A stretch of DNA of 50,983 nt from Dechloromonas sp. Lineage in GTDB: Bacteria; Pseudomonadota; Gammaproteobacteria; Burkholderiales; Rhodocyclaceae. The first letter of the stretch is position 1. Every line of letters starts with the position of its first letter. The translations under genes and the position numbers were made by a program. The stretch is from contig JAEUOD010000059.1 in the NCBI GenBank assembly GCA_016791065.1, positions 1-50,983 on the forward strand, read 5' to 3'. This document shows positions 8,713 to 22,705 of the stretch, one piece after another. The notes below the pieces were generated by a model. The model saw only the letters and a list, made by a program, of their open reading frames with translations. It was not told where the DNA came from and made no database searches.

Positions 8713-9720
8713 TTACCTGGCAGCCTGCCGGATCACCGGATTCCAGACCGCATCAGCAATACGCACCTGCTTCGGAACCAGCTTCAGCTCGAAGAATTTG
8801 TCGGCGATTTTCTGCTGGGCTGCCAGCACTTCCGGCGTTACCGGCTTGACGCCGTAACTCAGGCGCTGGGCGGCGACCTCGATGACGGGAAGCTCGATGC
8901 CGATCAGGGGCGAAATGAACTTGGCCACCTCCTTCGGATTCTGCTTACCCCATTGGTCGATCTTGTCGATTTCTTCGAGCAGGATATGCACGATTTCCGG
9001 GTATTTCTCGGCGTAGGCCCGGGCCGACAAATAGAACTGGTGATTGGCGACGGCGCCCTTGCCATCGGCCAACTGGCGCGCATTCAACTGCTTCTCGGCA
9101 GCCGCCAGGAAGGGATCCCAGATCGACCAGGCGTCGACCCGTCCGCTTTCGAAGGCGGCGCGAGCATCGGCCGGGGCCAGATAGGTCACTTCGACGTCCG
9201 AGTATTTCAGCCCGGCGTTTTCCAGTACCCGAACCAGCAGGAAGTTGGCATTGGATCCCTTGGCCACGGCGATGCGCTTGCCCTTCAGTTCGGCAACGCT
9301 TTTGACCGGCGAGTCCTTGGGCACGATCAACGCCTCGGCGGCCGGTGCCGGCGGCTCGTTGCCGATATAGACGAGATCGGCCCCGGCAGCCTGGGCGAAG
9401 ATCGGCGGCGATTCGCCGACGGTGCCGACATCAATGCTGCCGACGTTGATCGCCTCAAGTAGCGGCGGCCCGAAAGGAAACTCCGTCCACTTCACTGCAA
9501 TGCCCTTCTCGGCCAGGCGCTTTTCCAGGGTGCCGCGTGCCTTCAGGATGACCAGTGTGCCGTACTTCTGGTAGCCGATGCGCAATTCCTTCGGCACGTT
9601 GCCGGCGTTCTGCGCACCGGCCTCGCCGATCAGTGCGCCGCTCGCCGCCACGGCGACGGCAAGCAGGCCGGCAACACGTCTTAGGCCGCGGTGCAGGCGG
9701 GAGATTTTGCTCTGACTCAT
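8713..9720 (-). CDS. ssuA: Sulfonate ABC transporter periplasmic binding protein
   Basis: A 335-residue solute-binding protein. A Sec signal peptide covers about residues 1-36 (hydrophobic run AGLLAVAVAASGALIG, cleavage after GAGA or nearby). The mature part starts ELRIGYQKYGTLVILKARG and has the SsuA/NrtA-type blocks EFPFGPPLLEAINVGSIDVG, GKRIAVAKGSNANFLL and GRVDAWSIWDPF. It delivers alkanesulfonates to the SsuBC transporter. It lies 12 bases after tauD and before a hairpin, so tauD-ssuA form a short operon. The matching ssuC and ssuB are 7 kb away on the same strand. Confidence 0.93.
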   Translation of the reverse strand: MSQSKISRLHRGLRRVAGLLAVAVAASGALIGEAGAQNAGNVPKELRIGYQKYGTLVILKARGTLEKRLAEKGIAVKWTEFPFGPPLLEAINVGSIDVGTVGESPPIFAQAAGADLVYIGNEPPAPAAEALIVPKDSPVKSVAELKGKRIAVAKGSNANFLLVRVLENAGLKYSDVEVTYLAPADARAAFESGRVDAWSIWDPFLAAAEKQLNARQLADGKGAVANHQFYLSARAYAEKYPEIVHILLEEIDKIDQWGKQNPKEVAKFISPLIGIELPVIEVAAQRLSYGVKPVTPEVLAAQQKIADKFFELKLVPKQVRIADAVWNPVIRQAAR

Positions 9721-9732
9721 CGTTCCCTCCCC

Positions 9733-10605
9733 TTAAAAAGTGCGGTCTTCGCCGAAGGTGACGCGATGCAGCAGGCGATGCTGGTTGTCGTAGTCGGCCG
9801 TGGCGTAATGGACGGTGGCGCGGTTGTCCCAGATCGCCACCGTATTGGCTTCCCAGCGCAGGCGTGCCTGGAATTCGGGCCGCTGGAACTGGGCGAAGAT
9901 GAAGGCGAGCAGCGCATCGCTTTGCTGACGCGAAAGGCCCTTGATCCGGTCGGTGAAATTCGGATTCACGTAGACGATCTTCTTGCCGGTCACCGGGTGC
10001 GTCTGGATGACCGGATGAACGACCGGCAGATGCTCGGCCCGCGCCTTGCGGTAGATCGCATCGCCATCGGCCAGCTGGGCGAAATACTGCGGCCAGCCGC
10101 TGTGCTCGAAACTATGCACGGCCTCAAGTTCTTCGAGGTAGAGCTGCAGGTGTTTCGGCAGCGAATCGTAGACCGCGGTGGCACTCGCCCACAGGGTATC
10201 GCCGCCGGCCGGCGGAATTACGTGCGAATAGAGGACGGTGCCGGTCGGCGGATTGGCCGAGAACGTGATGTCGGCATGCCACTGGTCGGTACCGTAGCGA
10301 TGGCCGGTCGGTTTGGCCTCGAGCACTTCGATGACGCTATGCCGGTCGTGGCGCGGAAAAAAGGCCTTGGCCTTGTCAGGATCGCCGAAAACCTTGGCGA
10401 CCTCGATCTGCTGCTCCGGAGTCAGGTTCTGCTTGCGGAAAAAGAGTACCTGGTACTCGGCCAACGCCTTGCGTAATTCGGCGCGCAGGCTTGCATCCGA
10501 TAGCTGTGCCAGATCGATGTCGTGGATCGTGGCACCAATGTTTGGCGTATAGGGTTCGACAACCAGGTAGCGATACCCTGGAACGGCATTTTCGAGCTTG
10601 GACAT
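9733..10605 (-). CDS. tauD: TauD/TfdA-family 2-oxoglutarate-dependent dioxygenase
   Basis: Fe(II)/2-oxoglutarate dioxygenase of 290 residues that likely releases sulfite from taurine or other sulfonates. The iron site shows as H110-x-D112 in QWHADITF and a distal His near the C-terminus in QHRLLHRVTF, with an Arg shortly after that should hold 2-oxoglutarate. The start ATG 10605 has GGAGAAG 6-7 bases upstream; an upstream in-frame codon at 10656 lacks support. The gene is first in the operon with ssuA and no ssuD flavin monooxygenase is present, so this enzyme is the only desulfonating step visible. Substrate (taurine, alkanesulfonate or sulfate ester) cannot be read from the sequence. Confidence 0.88.
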   Translation of the reverse strand: MSKLENAVPGYRYLVVEPYTPNIGATIHDIDLAQLSDASLRAELRKALAEYQVLFFRKQNLTPEQQIEVAKVFGDPDKAKAFFPRHDRHSVIEVLEAKPTGHRYGTDQWHADITFSANPPTGTVLYSHVIPPAGGDTLWASATAVYDSLPKHLQLYLEELEAVHSFEHSGWPQYFAQLADGDAIYRKARAEHLPVVHPVIQTHPVTGKKIVYVNPNFTDRIKGLSRQQSDALLAFIFAQFQRPEFQARLRWEANTVAIWDNRATVHYATADYDNQHRLLHRVTFGEDRTF

Positions 10606-10680
10606 GGAATCTTCTCCCCTTTGTGAATTGACCGGCTGCTGCCGGGACGAACTCACTCTATGCAGCCGGGGCGGGAGAAC

Positions 10681-10736
10681 GAACCAATTAGTTCTGCAAT
10701 GCTTATTACGCGCAGCCTGCCAAGCTAATGCAGAAC
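10681..10736. promoter_or_regulatory. Inverted-repeat region upstream of tauD, possible LysR-type operator
   Basis: A perfect 8-bp inverted repeat, GTTCTGCA at 10691-10698 and TGCAGAAC at 10729-10736, sits 86-131 bases ahead of tauD. A near-palindrome GAACCAATTAGTTC (10681-10694) overlaps its proximal half. Sulfonate genes are commonly controlled by LysR regulators (CysB, Cbl, SsuR), which bind such sites. No regulator gene is present here, so the link is an inference. Confidence 0.4.
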
Positions 10737-10809
10737 GATGCGCTGATCACCTGAAGAGGCGGTGGATTGCGTAGTGTACGAAAGGAATGCGGTTGAATCG
10801 GCGAGCTAC

Positions 10810-11271
10810 TCAACCGGCATGCGCAAGTTGCAAGGCCATCGAATGCTCGCCGCGCTGCGGCTGAAAAGCATGCGTCGCGCGAAACTGCAACTGCGTGCCC
10901 AACGGCTTGTCATCCTCGATGATGTGGCGCTCGAACCAGTATTCGATAAAGCGGATCAGGCTGAAGACATCCATCCGCCCATCCCTAACTTCCTGCAGGG
11001 TGCGATAAATGCCGCGCAGCATCTTCTGATGCTTGAAAGCATGCATGGAAAAATCAATTCCCGCCTCGTTGGCGAGACGCTCCTCGGTATCACAATGGAC
11101 ACACAGAGCTTCGAACAACTCATCGGCTTCCTTGACCGGCAGGCAATTCTGCTCGATGCACAGGTCTTTCAGATGCGCCAAACGCGCAAACAACTCGGCA
11201 TGCTGATCGTCAACCTCGGGAACCTCAATCATGAGTTCGACGGGCAAGAAATTGGCATTCTCAGCATTCAT
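10810..11271 (-). CDS. Bacteriohemerythrin
   Basis: A 153-residue single-domain hemerythrin. The di-iron ligands are all in place: H24, H59 with E63, H77 with H81, and H116 with D121. Such proteins bind O2 reversibly in the cytoplasm and serve in oxygen sensing or delivery. The C-terminus extends about 30 residues past the domain. I use ATG 11271, which has GGAGG 9 bases upstream, not the in-frame codon at 11361. It seems monocistronic, with 157 bases to the ankyrin gene upstream. Confidence 0.88.
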   Translation of the reverse strand: MNAENANFLPVELMIEVPEVDDQHAELFARLAHLKDLCIEQNCLPVKEADELFEALCVHCDTEERLANEAGIDFSMHAFKHQKMLRGIYRTLQEVRDGRMDVFSLIRFIEYWFERHIIEDDKPLGTQLQFRATHAFQPQRGEHSMALQLAHAG

Positions 11272-11428
11272 CGGCGCTTGCCTCCACAACAGACGCGTTA
11301 TAAATCGAGAAAAGGTGTCTCCCTTTAACTCAATATAGAACGCTGCGCGTCCATTATGCAAGCCAAACTGTTACAAGATGATGTCGGAATTGAGGCTAAT
11401 CAAAATGACACGATAGATGCCAATGGAA

Positions 11429-12088
11429 TCACCTGACCTCAATGGTCACCGTTTTTCCAGATTTGCCACCTGCCTTGCGCAAGAGATCGCCGATATCGGT
11501 ATTCTGGTTTTTGAGGGCGATGTCGAGTGCGGTATCGCCAGACTCCAGCACTTTGTTCGGATCGGCCTTGCTGCCAAGCAGGAAGCGGACAACGTCGAGA
11601 TGGCCACCGCGCGCTGCGGCGATCAGCGGCGTGGTTCCATTCTCGCTCGCAGCATTGACGTCAGCACCGGATTTGACCAGCAAACGGGCAATTTCAAGAT
11701 GACCGCTGAACGCAGCGTAGGCGAGCGGCGTCCAGCCCGGCATGTTGACCGCAGCACCACCGGCGACAAGCAGTTCGACAACCTTCAGATGACCGCGAAA
11801 GGCCGCCAGGCGCAGCGCCGTATCGCCGGCCGCGTTGCGTGCATTGAGCTTGGCGCGGTGCTTGATCAGGTAATCGACCAAGTCGGCATGCCCATCGCGT
11901 GCGGCCAGCATGAGCAAGGTATTGCCATCGATGTCCGTCGTATCGATTGAGGCTCCCTTATTGACCATTTCGGCGACATCCCGGGTATCGCCCAGTTTCG
12001 CCGAACTGATCAGGTCATCGTAGGTTGCCGCACCAACGAGAAGTGGCAGAGCAGCAGCAAACAGGGCGGTCAGCAGTCGGATTTTCAT
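11429..12088 (-). CDS. Exported ankyrin-repeat protein
   Basis: A 219-residue protein with a signal peptide (KIRLLTALFAAALPLLVGAA, residues 2-21) and about five ankyrin repeats. The repeats show TLLMLAARDGHADLVDYLI, TALRLAAFRGHLKVVELLV, TPLAYAAFSGHLEIARLLV, TPLIAAARGGHLDVVRFLL and a last degenerate unit. The third repeat is slightly short (NMPGWTPL). Ankyrin repeats bind proteins; the partner is unknown. The gene starts 5 bases after tatD and is the last gene of the mltG-tmk-holB-pilZ-tatD unit. Confidence 0.88.
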   Translation of the reverse strand: MKIRLLTALFAAALPLLVGAATYDDLISSAKLGDTRDVAEMVNKGASIDTTDIDGNTLLMLAARDGHADLVDYLIKHRAKLNARNAAGDTALRLAAFRGHLKVVELLVAGGAAVNMPGWTPLAYAAFSGHLEIARLLVKSGADVNAASENGTTPLIAAARGGHLDVVRFLLGSKADPNKVLESGDTALDIALKNQNTDIGDLLRKAGGKSGKTVTIEVR

Positions 12089-12093
12089 GGTTC

Positions 12094-12867
12094 TCAAGGC
12101 CTTTTGGCGTGTTTGAACAAATTGAAAAAATTGTCGGTCGTCGCTGCGATGACAGTGTCGAGAGGCAGATCGCGCAAACGGGCAATTTCCTCGGCGACAT
12201 GCAGCACGTAGGCCGGTTCGTTCGGCTTGCCGCGATAGGGTACCGGTGCCAGATAGGGGGAGTCGGTTTCGACTAGGATGCGGTCGAGTGGGCAGTTCCG
12301 GGCGACTTCCTTGACGATGGCCGCATTCTTGAAGGTAACAATGCCGGAAAACGAAATGTAGAAACCGAGATCGAGCGCTTGCCGGGCAATGTCCCAATTT
12401 TCGGTGAAGCAATGCATAACGCCACCAACGGTGTCGGCCCCCTCCTCCGCCATCAAGCGGATGGTGTCTTCAGCGGAGTCGCGGGTATGAACGACAAGCG
12501 GTTTGCCGCAGCGCCGGGCTGCGCGGATATGATTGCGAAAACGGGCGCGCTGCCACTCCGGCTTGTCTTTCTGCCAGTAGTAGTCGAGTCCCGTTTCACC
12601 GATGGCGACGACTTTCGGATGTGCAGCCAAGGCCACGAGTTCATCCTCGGAAGGATCGGCAACGTCGGTATATTCGGGGTGAACGCCGACCGTGGCGTAA
12701 AGTCTGTCATCGGCTTCTGCCAAGGCCAGCACCCGGGGAAAATCCTCCAGATTGACCCCGATGCAAAGGGCCATGCCGACGCCGTTCTGCTGCATTCTGC
12801 CCAAAACATCCGGCAGGCGGGCAGCGAGGTCGGGAAAATCCAGATGGCAGTGCGAATCGACCAGCAT
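12094..12867 (-). CDS. tatD: TatD-family metal-dependent deoxyribonuclease
   Basis: A 257-residue TIM-barrel hydrolase of the TatD/YcfH type. Metal-binding motifs are DSHCHLDF at the N-terminus, the Glu of AIGETGLDYYW, the His of VVHTRD, HCF, and ETDSPYLAP near the C-terminus. The family has 3'-5' exonuclease activity linked to DNA repair. It lies 9 bases after pilZ. In many proteobacteria this gene follows holB, so YcfH (the second TatD paralogue) may be the closer match. Confidence 0.92.
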   Translation of the reverse strand: MLVDSHCHLDFPDLAARLPDVLGRMQQNGVGMALCIGVNLEDFPRVLALAEADDRLYATVGVHPEYTDVADPSEDELVALAAHPKVVAIGETGLDYYWQKDKPEWQRARFRNHIRAARRCGKPLVVHTRDSAEDTIRLMAEEGADTVGGVMHCFTENWDIARQALDLGFYISFSGIVTFKNAAIVKEVARNCPLDRILVETDSPYLAPVPYRGKPNEPAYVLHVAEEIARLRDLPLDTVIAATTDNFFNLFKHAKRP

Positions 12868-12876
12868 GGCGGTCGA

Positions 12877-13242
12877 TCAGAGCGTATGCGTCGGACGCGA
12901 CGACTGCATGACGCCGCCCAGCAGGCCTTCGATCTTGCGGCGTGCTTCCTGGCCGCTTTCATCGTTGTTGAAATGGACGCCGATTCCCTGGGCACGACCG
13001 TTCTGCGCACCAGCCGGCGTGACCCAGACCACCGCACCGGCAATCGGCAGTTTGGCCGGATCATCCATCAGCGAGAGGAGCATGAAGACTTCGTCGCCAA
13101 TGTTATAGCTTCGGGTCGTCGGGATAAAAATGCCGCCGGCCTTGAGATGCGGCATGAATGCAGCATACAGCGCAGATTTCGAATTAATGTTCAGCGAGAG
13201 AACGCTCGGGCGTTGCGGCGCAGGTTTGACGACTTCGCTCAT
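12877..13242 (-). CDS. pilZ: PilZ-domain protein of the type IV pilus PilZ type
   Basis: A 121-residue protein consisting of one PilZ domain. The RxxxR and (D/N)xSxxG motifs that bind c-di-GMP are not present (the strand reads LKAGGIFIPT), as in the founding PilZ of type IV pili, which instead contacts the PilB assembly ATPase. The start overlaps the holB stop by 4 bases (ATGA). This position between holB and tatD is the usual one for pilZ in Pseudomonas and betaproteobacteria. It suggests the cell makes type IV pili, though no pilus genes are in the window. Confidence 0.88.
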   Translation of the reverse strand: MSEVVKPAPQRPSVLSLNINSKSALYAAFMPHLKAGGIFIPTTRSYNIGDEVFMLLSLMDDPAKLPIAGAVVWVTPAGAQNGRAQGIGVHFNNDESGQEARRKIEGLLGGVMQSSRPTHTL

Positions 13243-14267
13243 CGATTGTCAGAGGTGAACAGGGCTCGGTAATCCAGAAATAGGCTTTCCAGGAAGAGTC
13301 GTGCATTTAGAGGCTGCTCGGCTTCCTGGCGGCGTGAAATCATGTCGCGGTACGCATGTATCAGGCGAACTGCCGGAATCATATCAGCCAGCCCTGAAAT
13401 TGTGCTGGCTTGCGGCAGAAAATAACGAACTGGCAGGCCATTGCGCGCCAGGGCCAGATCCACCACCCATTTCTGCAAGGCATCGACGACGTTCTTCAAA
13501 AGCAGCTTTCCCTTGCTCTCCTTGATGCTTTTTTCCAACTCGCCGGCCAAGCCCAGAGGATCAAGATTTCTGCCACCGGCCAGACGTTTGGTCAGGGTTT
13601 CGAGCCAGGCCATCTGCCCTGCCTGCGAAAGTTCCAGTGCCAATCCCGGTGCCCCACCCGCCAAGGCAAGCCAGCGTCCAGCGTCAGCCAGACCGGCATC
13701 AGCCAGAACTTTCTCGGCTTGCGATGCCGGAGGCATCGGCACTGGCACGACCTGGCAGCGGCTACGGATCGTCGGCAACAAGCGCATAGGTTCACTTGAT
13801 ACCATTAAAAACAATGTACTTGGCGCAGGTTCTTCAAGTGTTTTGAGAAGAGAATTCGCGGTGCTTCGGTTCATCGCCTCGGTCGGATTGACAATGATGA
13901 TGCGCAATCCACCGCGATGGGTACCGACGTTCATGAATTCGTCGAGGCCGCGCACTTGATCGATGGTGATCTGCTGGCTCGCCTTTTTCTTGCCTTCTTC
14001 GCCATCGGCATCGTCGCTCAATGCATCCGGTTGCAGAAGTCGAAAATCGGGGTGATTTCCCTGGCCATACCAGTTACAGGCCAGACACTGGCCGCATGCC
14101 TCGCCGCTCGCCTTTGGTTGCTCGCACAGGAGGCTGGCCGCAAACGCCTTGGCCAATTCGAATTTGCCGAGCCCTTTCTGTCCCAGAAACAGCAGGGCAT
14201 GCGGCAACTGCTCCCGACGCGCCTGCAGTCCGGACCAGATATTTCTGTGAAGCTCTAATACATTCAT
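13239..14267 (-). CDS. holB: DNA polymerase III subunit delta'
   Basis: A 342-residue clamp-loader subunit. The P-loop reads [11 protein letters not shown], ending in Phe where active ATPases have Ser or Thr, as expected of non-hydrolysing delta'. A zinc module with four Cys follows ([14 protein letters not shown]). [10 protein letters not shown] and the SRC motif TIRSRC are family hallmarks. It overlaps tmk and pilZ by 4 bases each (ATGA). Confidence 0.93.
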   Translation of the reverse strand: MNVLELHRNIWSGLQARREQLPHALLFLGQKGLGKFELAKAFAASLLCEQPKASGEACGQCLACNWYGQGNHPDFRLLQPDALSDDADGEEGKKKASQQITIDQVRGLDEFMNVGTHRGGLRIIIVNPTEAMNRSTANSLLKTLEEPAPSTLFLMVSSEPMRLLPTIRSRCQVVPVPMPPASQAEKVLADAGLADAGRWLALAGGAPGLALELSQAGQMAWLETLTKRLAGGRNLDPLGLAGELEKSIKESKGKLLLKNVVDALQKWVVDLALARNGLPVRYFLPQASTISGLADMIPAVRLIHAYRDMISRRQEAEQPLNARLFLESLFLDYRALFTSDNR

Positions 14268-14878
14268 AAACAGATGCTTGAAACCGTTTTCTCAAGTGTT
14301 TTACGAATATCGTCAAGCGGATGATTGGCATCGATTACGCGAATCCGTGAAGGATTGGCGTGCGCTCTTTCAAGGTAAGCCTGACGGACACGCTCGTGAA
14401 AATCGGCCCGCTCCTGCTCGAAGCGATCGAGCACCCGACTGGCCTGCGCAATCCGTTCGCGAGCCACATCGAGCGGAAGATCGAAAAGCAGGGTCATATT
14501 GGGCTGGACGTGGTCATGTACCCAATGCTCCAGAATCTGGAACTTGGTGCGATCCAACCCCCGCCCGCCTCCCTGGTAGGCGTAGGTGGCATCGCTGAAG
14601 CGGTCGCAGACCACCCATTCGCCTCGTGCCAGTGCCGGTTCGATGACCCTGGCCAGATGCTCGCGCCGGGCTGCGAACATGAGCAGCGTTTCGGTTTCCA
14701 GATGCATCGGGTCGTTGAGCAGCATTTCGCGCAGCTTTTCCCCAAGCGGCGTACCGCCGGGTTCGCGCGTCACATGAACCGTCAGCCCCTTGGCGCGCAA
14801 CCACTCGGCCAACCATTCAACGTGACTGCTCTTGCCGGCACCGTCGATGCCTTCGAAAGTGATGAATTTTCCTTTCAC
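14264..14878 (-). CDS. tmk: Thymidylate kinase
   Basis: A 204-residue kinase that phosphorylates dTMP to dTDP. The P-loop [12 protein letters not shown] lies at residues 8-19, the DR-x motif is in [19 protein letters not shown], and a lid region follows. The start is GTG 14878, overlapping the mltG stop (GTGA). It sits between mltG and holB, the standard order. Confidence 0.95.
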   Translation of the reverse strand: MKGKFITFEGIDGAGKSSHVEWLAEWLRAKGLTVHVTREPGGTPLGEKLREMLLNDPMHLETETLLMFAARREHLARVIEPALARGEWVVCDRFSDATYAYQGGGRGLDRTKFQILEHWVHDHVQPNMTLLFDLPLDVARERIAQASRVLDRFEQERADFHERVRQAYLERAHANPSRIRVIDANHPLDDIRKTLEKTVSSICL

Positions 14879-15870
14879 TTTCCCCTCCTCTGATATTTGT
14901 TGACCGCGCGATTATGCTCGTCGAGCGTGCGCGAGAATTCGCTACTGCCGTCGCCACGGGCGACAAAATAGAGCGCATCGGATGGCGCCGGATGCAACAC
15001 AGCCCGTAGCGAGGCCAGCCCTGGCATGGCAATCGGCGTTGGCGGCAGACCAAGACGGGTATAGGTATTGTAGGGTGTGTCGGTTTGCAGGTCGCGTTTC
15101 CTCAGATTTCCGTCAAAAGCCTCACCCACCCCATAGATGACTGTCGGATCTGTCTGCAACAACATTCCCTTGCGCAAGCGATTGACGAAGACAGCCGCGA
15201 CCTGTGCACGATCAGCTTCGCGACCCGTCTCCTTTTCGACGATGGAGGCCATGACCAAGGCTTCGTACGGTGTTTTGAACGGCAGCCCATCGGCACGTCC
15301 GGCCCACTCCTCACCAAGCCGGTGCTGCATGGCGTGAACGGCGCGTGCCAAGACGTCGAAATCGCTTGATTGTTTATCGAACAGATAGGTATCGGGAAAG
15401 AGCCAACCATCTAGACGTTCCGCCTGCAGACCCAAACGCTCGACGATCTGGGCCTCGCTCAAACCGCGACTATCGTGCGCCAGATCGGGATGCGCATCCA
15501 GCCTGGCTCGCCATTGGCGAAAGGTCCAGCCTTCGACCAGAACAATTTGCCCCAGCGAAACCTTACCCTGAATCAGTTTGTCGAGCAGTTGGAGCGGCGT
15601 GATGCCCTGCTCGATGGCGTAACTACCAGCCTTGATACCCGTTTCGGCACCATTGATACGGGCCAGAAGCACAAGTAGGGTCGGATGAACGGCTATCCCG
15701 GCCTCATTCATCTGGGTCGCAGCGGCACGCAGGCTGCTTCCAGCTGCGATCCGAAAATCGACCGGCGAACTCTTCAGCGCTACGGGTTGATTGGCCCACC
15801 ACCACAGGCTGCCGGCAGTAGCAGCCAACAATAGGCAGAGGAGTAATACAGCTTTGATCAGGAAGCGCAC
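14875..15870 (-). CDS. mltG: Endolytic murein transglycosylase
   Basis: A 331-residue inner-membrane enzyme that cuts nascent peptidoglycan strands. One N-terminal helix (residues 5-24) anchors it; the YceG domain holds the catalytic Glu in the motif SIVEKETG, followed by [13 protein letters not shown] and [10 protein letters not shown]. The start is GTG 15870, with no strong ribosome site. It heads the operon mltG-tmk-holB-pilZ-tatD-ankyrin and diverges from ygfZ across about 90 bases. Confidence 0.94.
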   Translation of the reverse strand: MRFLIKAVLLLCLLLAATAGSLWWWANQPVALKSSPVDFRIAAGSSLRAAATQMNEAGIAVHPTLLVLLARINGAETGIKAGSYAIEQGITPLQLLDKLIQGKVSLGQIVLVEGWTFRQWRARLDAHPDLAHDSRGLSEAQIVERLGLQAERLDGWLFPDTYLFDKQSSDFDVLARAVHAMQHRLGEEWAGRADGLPFKTPYEALVMASIVEKETGREADRAQVAAVFVNRLRKGMLLQTDPTVIYGVGEAFDGNLRKRDLQTDTPYNTYTRLGLPPTPIAMPGLASLRAVLHPAPSDALYFVARGDGSSEFSRTLDEHNRAVNKYQRRGK

Positions 15871-15961
15871 GGGAACTCGATGACGACAGGCGGGTCTTGC
15901 CCGTGTGGAACGAGCACGTTATAACGGACGATATAATATCCGAAACCCAACTGGAGCCCCC

Positions 15962-16981
15962 ATGAACCCCAACTGGCGCAGCTTTCTGGAATCCGCCGAA
16001 GGCAACTTCGATGGCGAAACATCCGACCTTCTCAACTTTGGCGACCCCCATGCCGAACTGACTGCAGCGATGCAGCAGACGGTCGTTGCCCCCCTGAACC
16101 ACCTCAGCCTGATCGAAGCTAGCGGCGAGGACGCCAAGGCCTTCCTGCACAGCCAATTCACCAGCGATATCAATCATCTGGCTGAAAATCAGGCACAGCA
16201 CGCCGGCTGGTGCTCGGCCAAGGGCCGCATGCAGGCCAGCTTCCTGGTCTGGCGCCGCAACGAGAACTTTCAGCTCGCCCTGGCTGCCGATCTACAGGAA
16301 GCAACGCAGAAGCGTCTGCAAATGTTCGTACTGCGCGCCAAGGTCAAACTGAACAACCTGACTGATGACATAATTCTGCTCGGCCTATCGGGACCGCAAG
16401 CGGAAGAAGCCTTATCCAGCGGCGGCCTGACGTGCCCAAGCGAGGCAATGATGTCCGCCCAGTGTGGCGACATCTCGGTTATCCGTCTCGACATGCAGCG
16501 TTTCATCGTGGCGGTGCCGGCACCGGCAGCTGCCGACCTATGGCAGAAACTCAGCATCAAGGCCCGCCCGGTCGGTGTTCCGGCCTGGCGCTGGCTGGAT
16601 ATCCAGGCTGGCTACCCGCTCGTCACGCTGGCCACCAAGGAAGAGTTCGTGCCGCAAATGGCTGATTTCGAAAAAATCGGCGCCGTCAGTTTTCACAAAG
16701 GCTGCTACCCCGGCCAGGAAGTCGTTGCCCGAACGCAATACCTTGGCAAGGTCAAGCGCCACCTCTATCGCCTGAGCAGCACCCAGGCACTGAAGGCCGG
16801 CGAAGACCTGCATTCACCGGACAATCCGGATCAGGCCTGTGGCATGGTGATGACGGCCGCACCGTCGCCTCGCGGAGGATTTGAGGCGCTGGCCGTTGTC
16901 CAGTCGAATTTCGCCGGCAATGTCCGCCTCGGCTCACGTGAAGGTCCGCAGGTCGAGGCCAGTGCAGTCAATCCGGCCTGA
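15962..16981 (+). CDS. ygfZ: Folate-binding Fe-S cluster repair protein YgfZ
   Basis: A 339-residue homologue of aminomethyltransferase that helps maintain Fe-S enzymes with the aid of tetrahydrofolate. The signature K-G-C-Y-x-G-Q-E is present as HKGCYPGQEVVART near residue 242. The start ATG 15962 has GGAG 6 bases ahead. It is followed after 9 bases by a TANGO2-like gene. Confidence 0.93.
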   Translation: MNPNWRSFLESAEGNFDGETSDLLNFGDPHAELTAAMQQTVVAPLNHLSLIEASGEDAKAFLHSQFTSDINHLAENQAQHAGWCSAKGRMQASFLVWRRNENFQLALAADLQEATQKRLQMFVLRAKVKLNNLTDDIILLGLSGPQAEEALSSGGLTCPSEAMMSAQCGDISVIRLDMQRFIVAVPAPAAADLWQKLSIKARPVGVPAWRWLDIQAGYPLVTLATKEEFVPQMADFEKIGAVSFHKGCYPGQEVVARTQYLGKVKRHLYRLSSTQALKAGEDLHSPDNPDQACGMVMTAAPSPRGGFEALAVVQSNFAGNVRLGSREGPQVEASAVNPA

Positions 16982-17709
16982 TCGCCGGCGATGTGCCTGA
17001 TCGTCGTCGGCTGGCGGGTTCATCCGGATTACCCACTGGTCGTCGCCGCCAACCGTGATGAATTTTACGCGCGGCCAACTGCGCATGCCGCCCGTTGGCC
17101 GGAGGCCCCGCAGATCTTTGGCGGTATCGACCTTGAAGCCGGCGGCACGTGGTTGGGGATTACGGAAACGGGGCGCTTTGCAGCAGTCACCAATGTTCGC
17201 GAACCGGGCAGGGAAAAAGGCGCCCGTTCGCGCGGAGAATTACCCCGGAATTTCCTGCTATCCGATCATCCGGCCATCGACTACGCAAGAGCAATCGCGG
17301 GCGAACTTTACTCCGGCTTCAACTTGCTGCTTTCCGATGGTGAGTCGCTGGTCTATCGCTCCAATCGTGATGGCGCCGCACGCCAACTGGCGCCGGGTAT
17401 TTATGGTCTTTCCAATCACCTGCTGGACAGCCCCTGGCCCAAGCTGATTGCGGCTCGCCAAGGCTTTTCCGAAGCGCTGGCGCATCTGCCTGACGAAACA
17501 GACTTCTTCCGGCTAATGAACGATCAGGAAATCGTTCCAGACGCGGAACTCCCGCAAACCGGCGTCACATTGGCGTGGGAGCGAATTTTGTCAGCCATCT
17601 TCGTCAAATCCCCGGAATACGGCACCCGCGCCTCGACCCTGGCCTGGCAACGTGGCGATGGCATCGTGCGACTACACGAAAGGAGCTTTGGCCAAAACGG
17701 AAAGCCGCT

Positions 17710-20302
<2,593 letters not shown>

Positions 20303-20324
20303 TTTGGCTGCCTTGAATGAATAA

Positions 20325-20345
20325 GGGCGGCTACATGAGCCGCCC
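20325..20345 (-). terminator. Hairpin between guaB and guaA
   Basis: An 8-bp perfect stem (GGGCGGCT/AGCCGCCC) with a 5-base loop, followed on the minus strand by TTATTCATTC. The weak U tract suggests partial termination or mRNA stabilisation rather than a full stop. Confidence 0.5.
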
Positions 20346-20363
20346 TCCGGAAAATGATGACAA

Positions 20364-22363
<2,000 letters not shown>

Positions 22364-22381
22364 GCCCAAATCCAGTTAAAA

Positions 22382-22705
22382 TCAACCCTCGGCGTCGGTA
22401 TCCCCGGCGCCTTTCTTCATGACCTTGCCTTCGGCAGCACGCTGTTTGCGCACCTCCTTGGGGTCGGCGATCAAGGGCCGGTAGATTTCAACGCGATCCC
22501 GGTCGCGCAAGACGGCATCGACCTTAGATAGCTTGGCGAAAATGCCGAACTTGTTTTTCTTGAGGTCGATTTCCGGATACTTCTGAAGTAGCCCGGAAGC
22601 CTCCAGCGCCTGCCCCAGTGTTGCCCCCTCTGGCAGTTGCAGCTTGACCAGTTCCTGGCGCGCCGCCAGTGCGTAACAAACCTCAACCTTGATCGTTTCA
22701 GCCAC
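22382..22705 (-). CDS. rnfH: RnfH-family ubiquitin-like protein
   Basis: A 107-residue beta-grasp protein (UPF0125) usually encoded beside ratA. Family hallmarks are VEVCYALAARQ near the start and DRVEIYRPLIADPKEVRKQRA near the end. I prefer GTG 22705, which overlaps the ratA stop by 8 bases and has GGAG 7 bases upstream; ATG 22717 is possible. Confidence 0.9.
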   Translation of the reverse strand: MAETIKVEVCYALAARQELVKLQLPEGATLGQALEASGLLQKYPEIDLKKNKFGIFAKLSKVDAVLRDRDRVEIYRPLIADPKEVRKQRAAEGKVMKKGAGDTDAEG

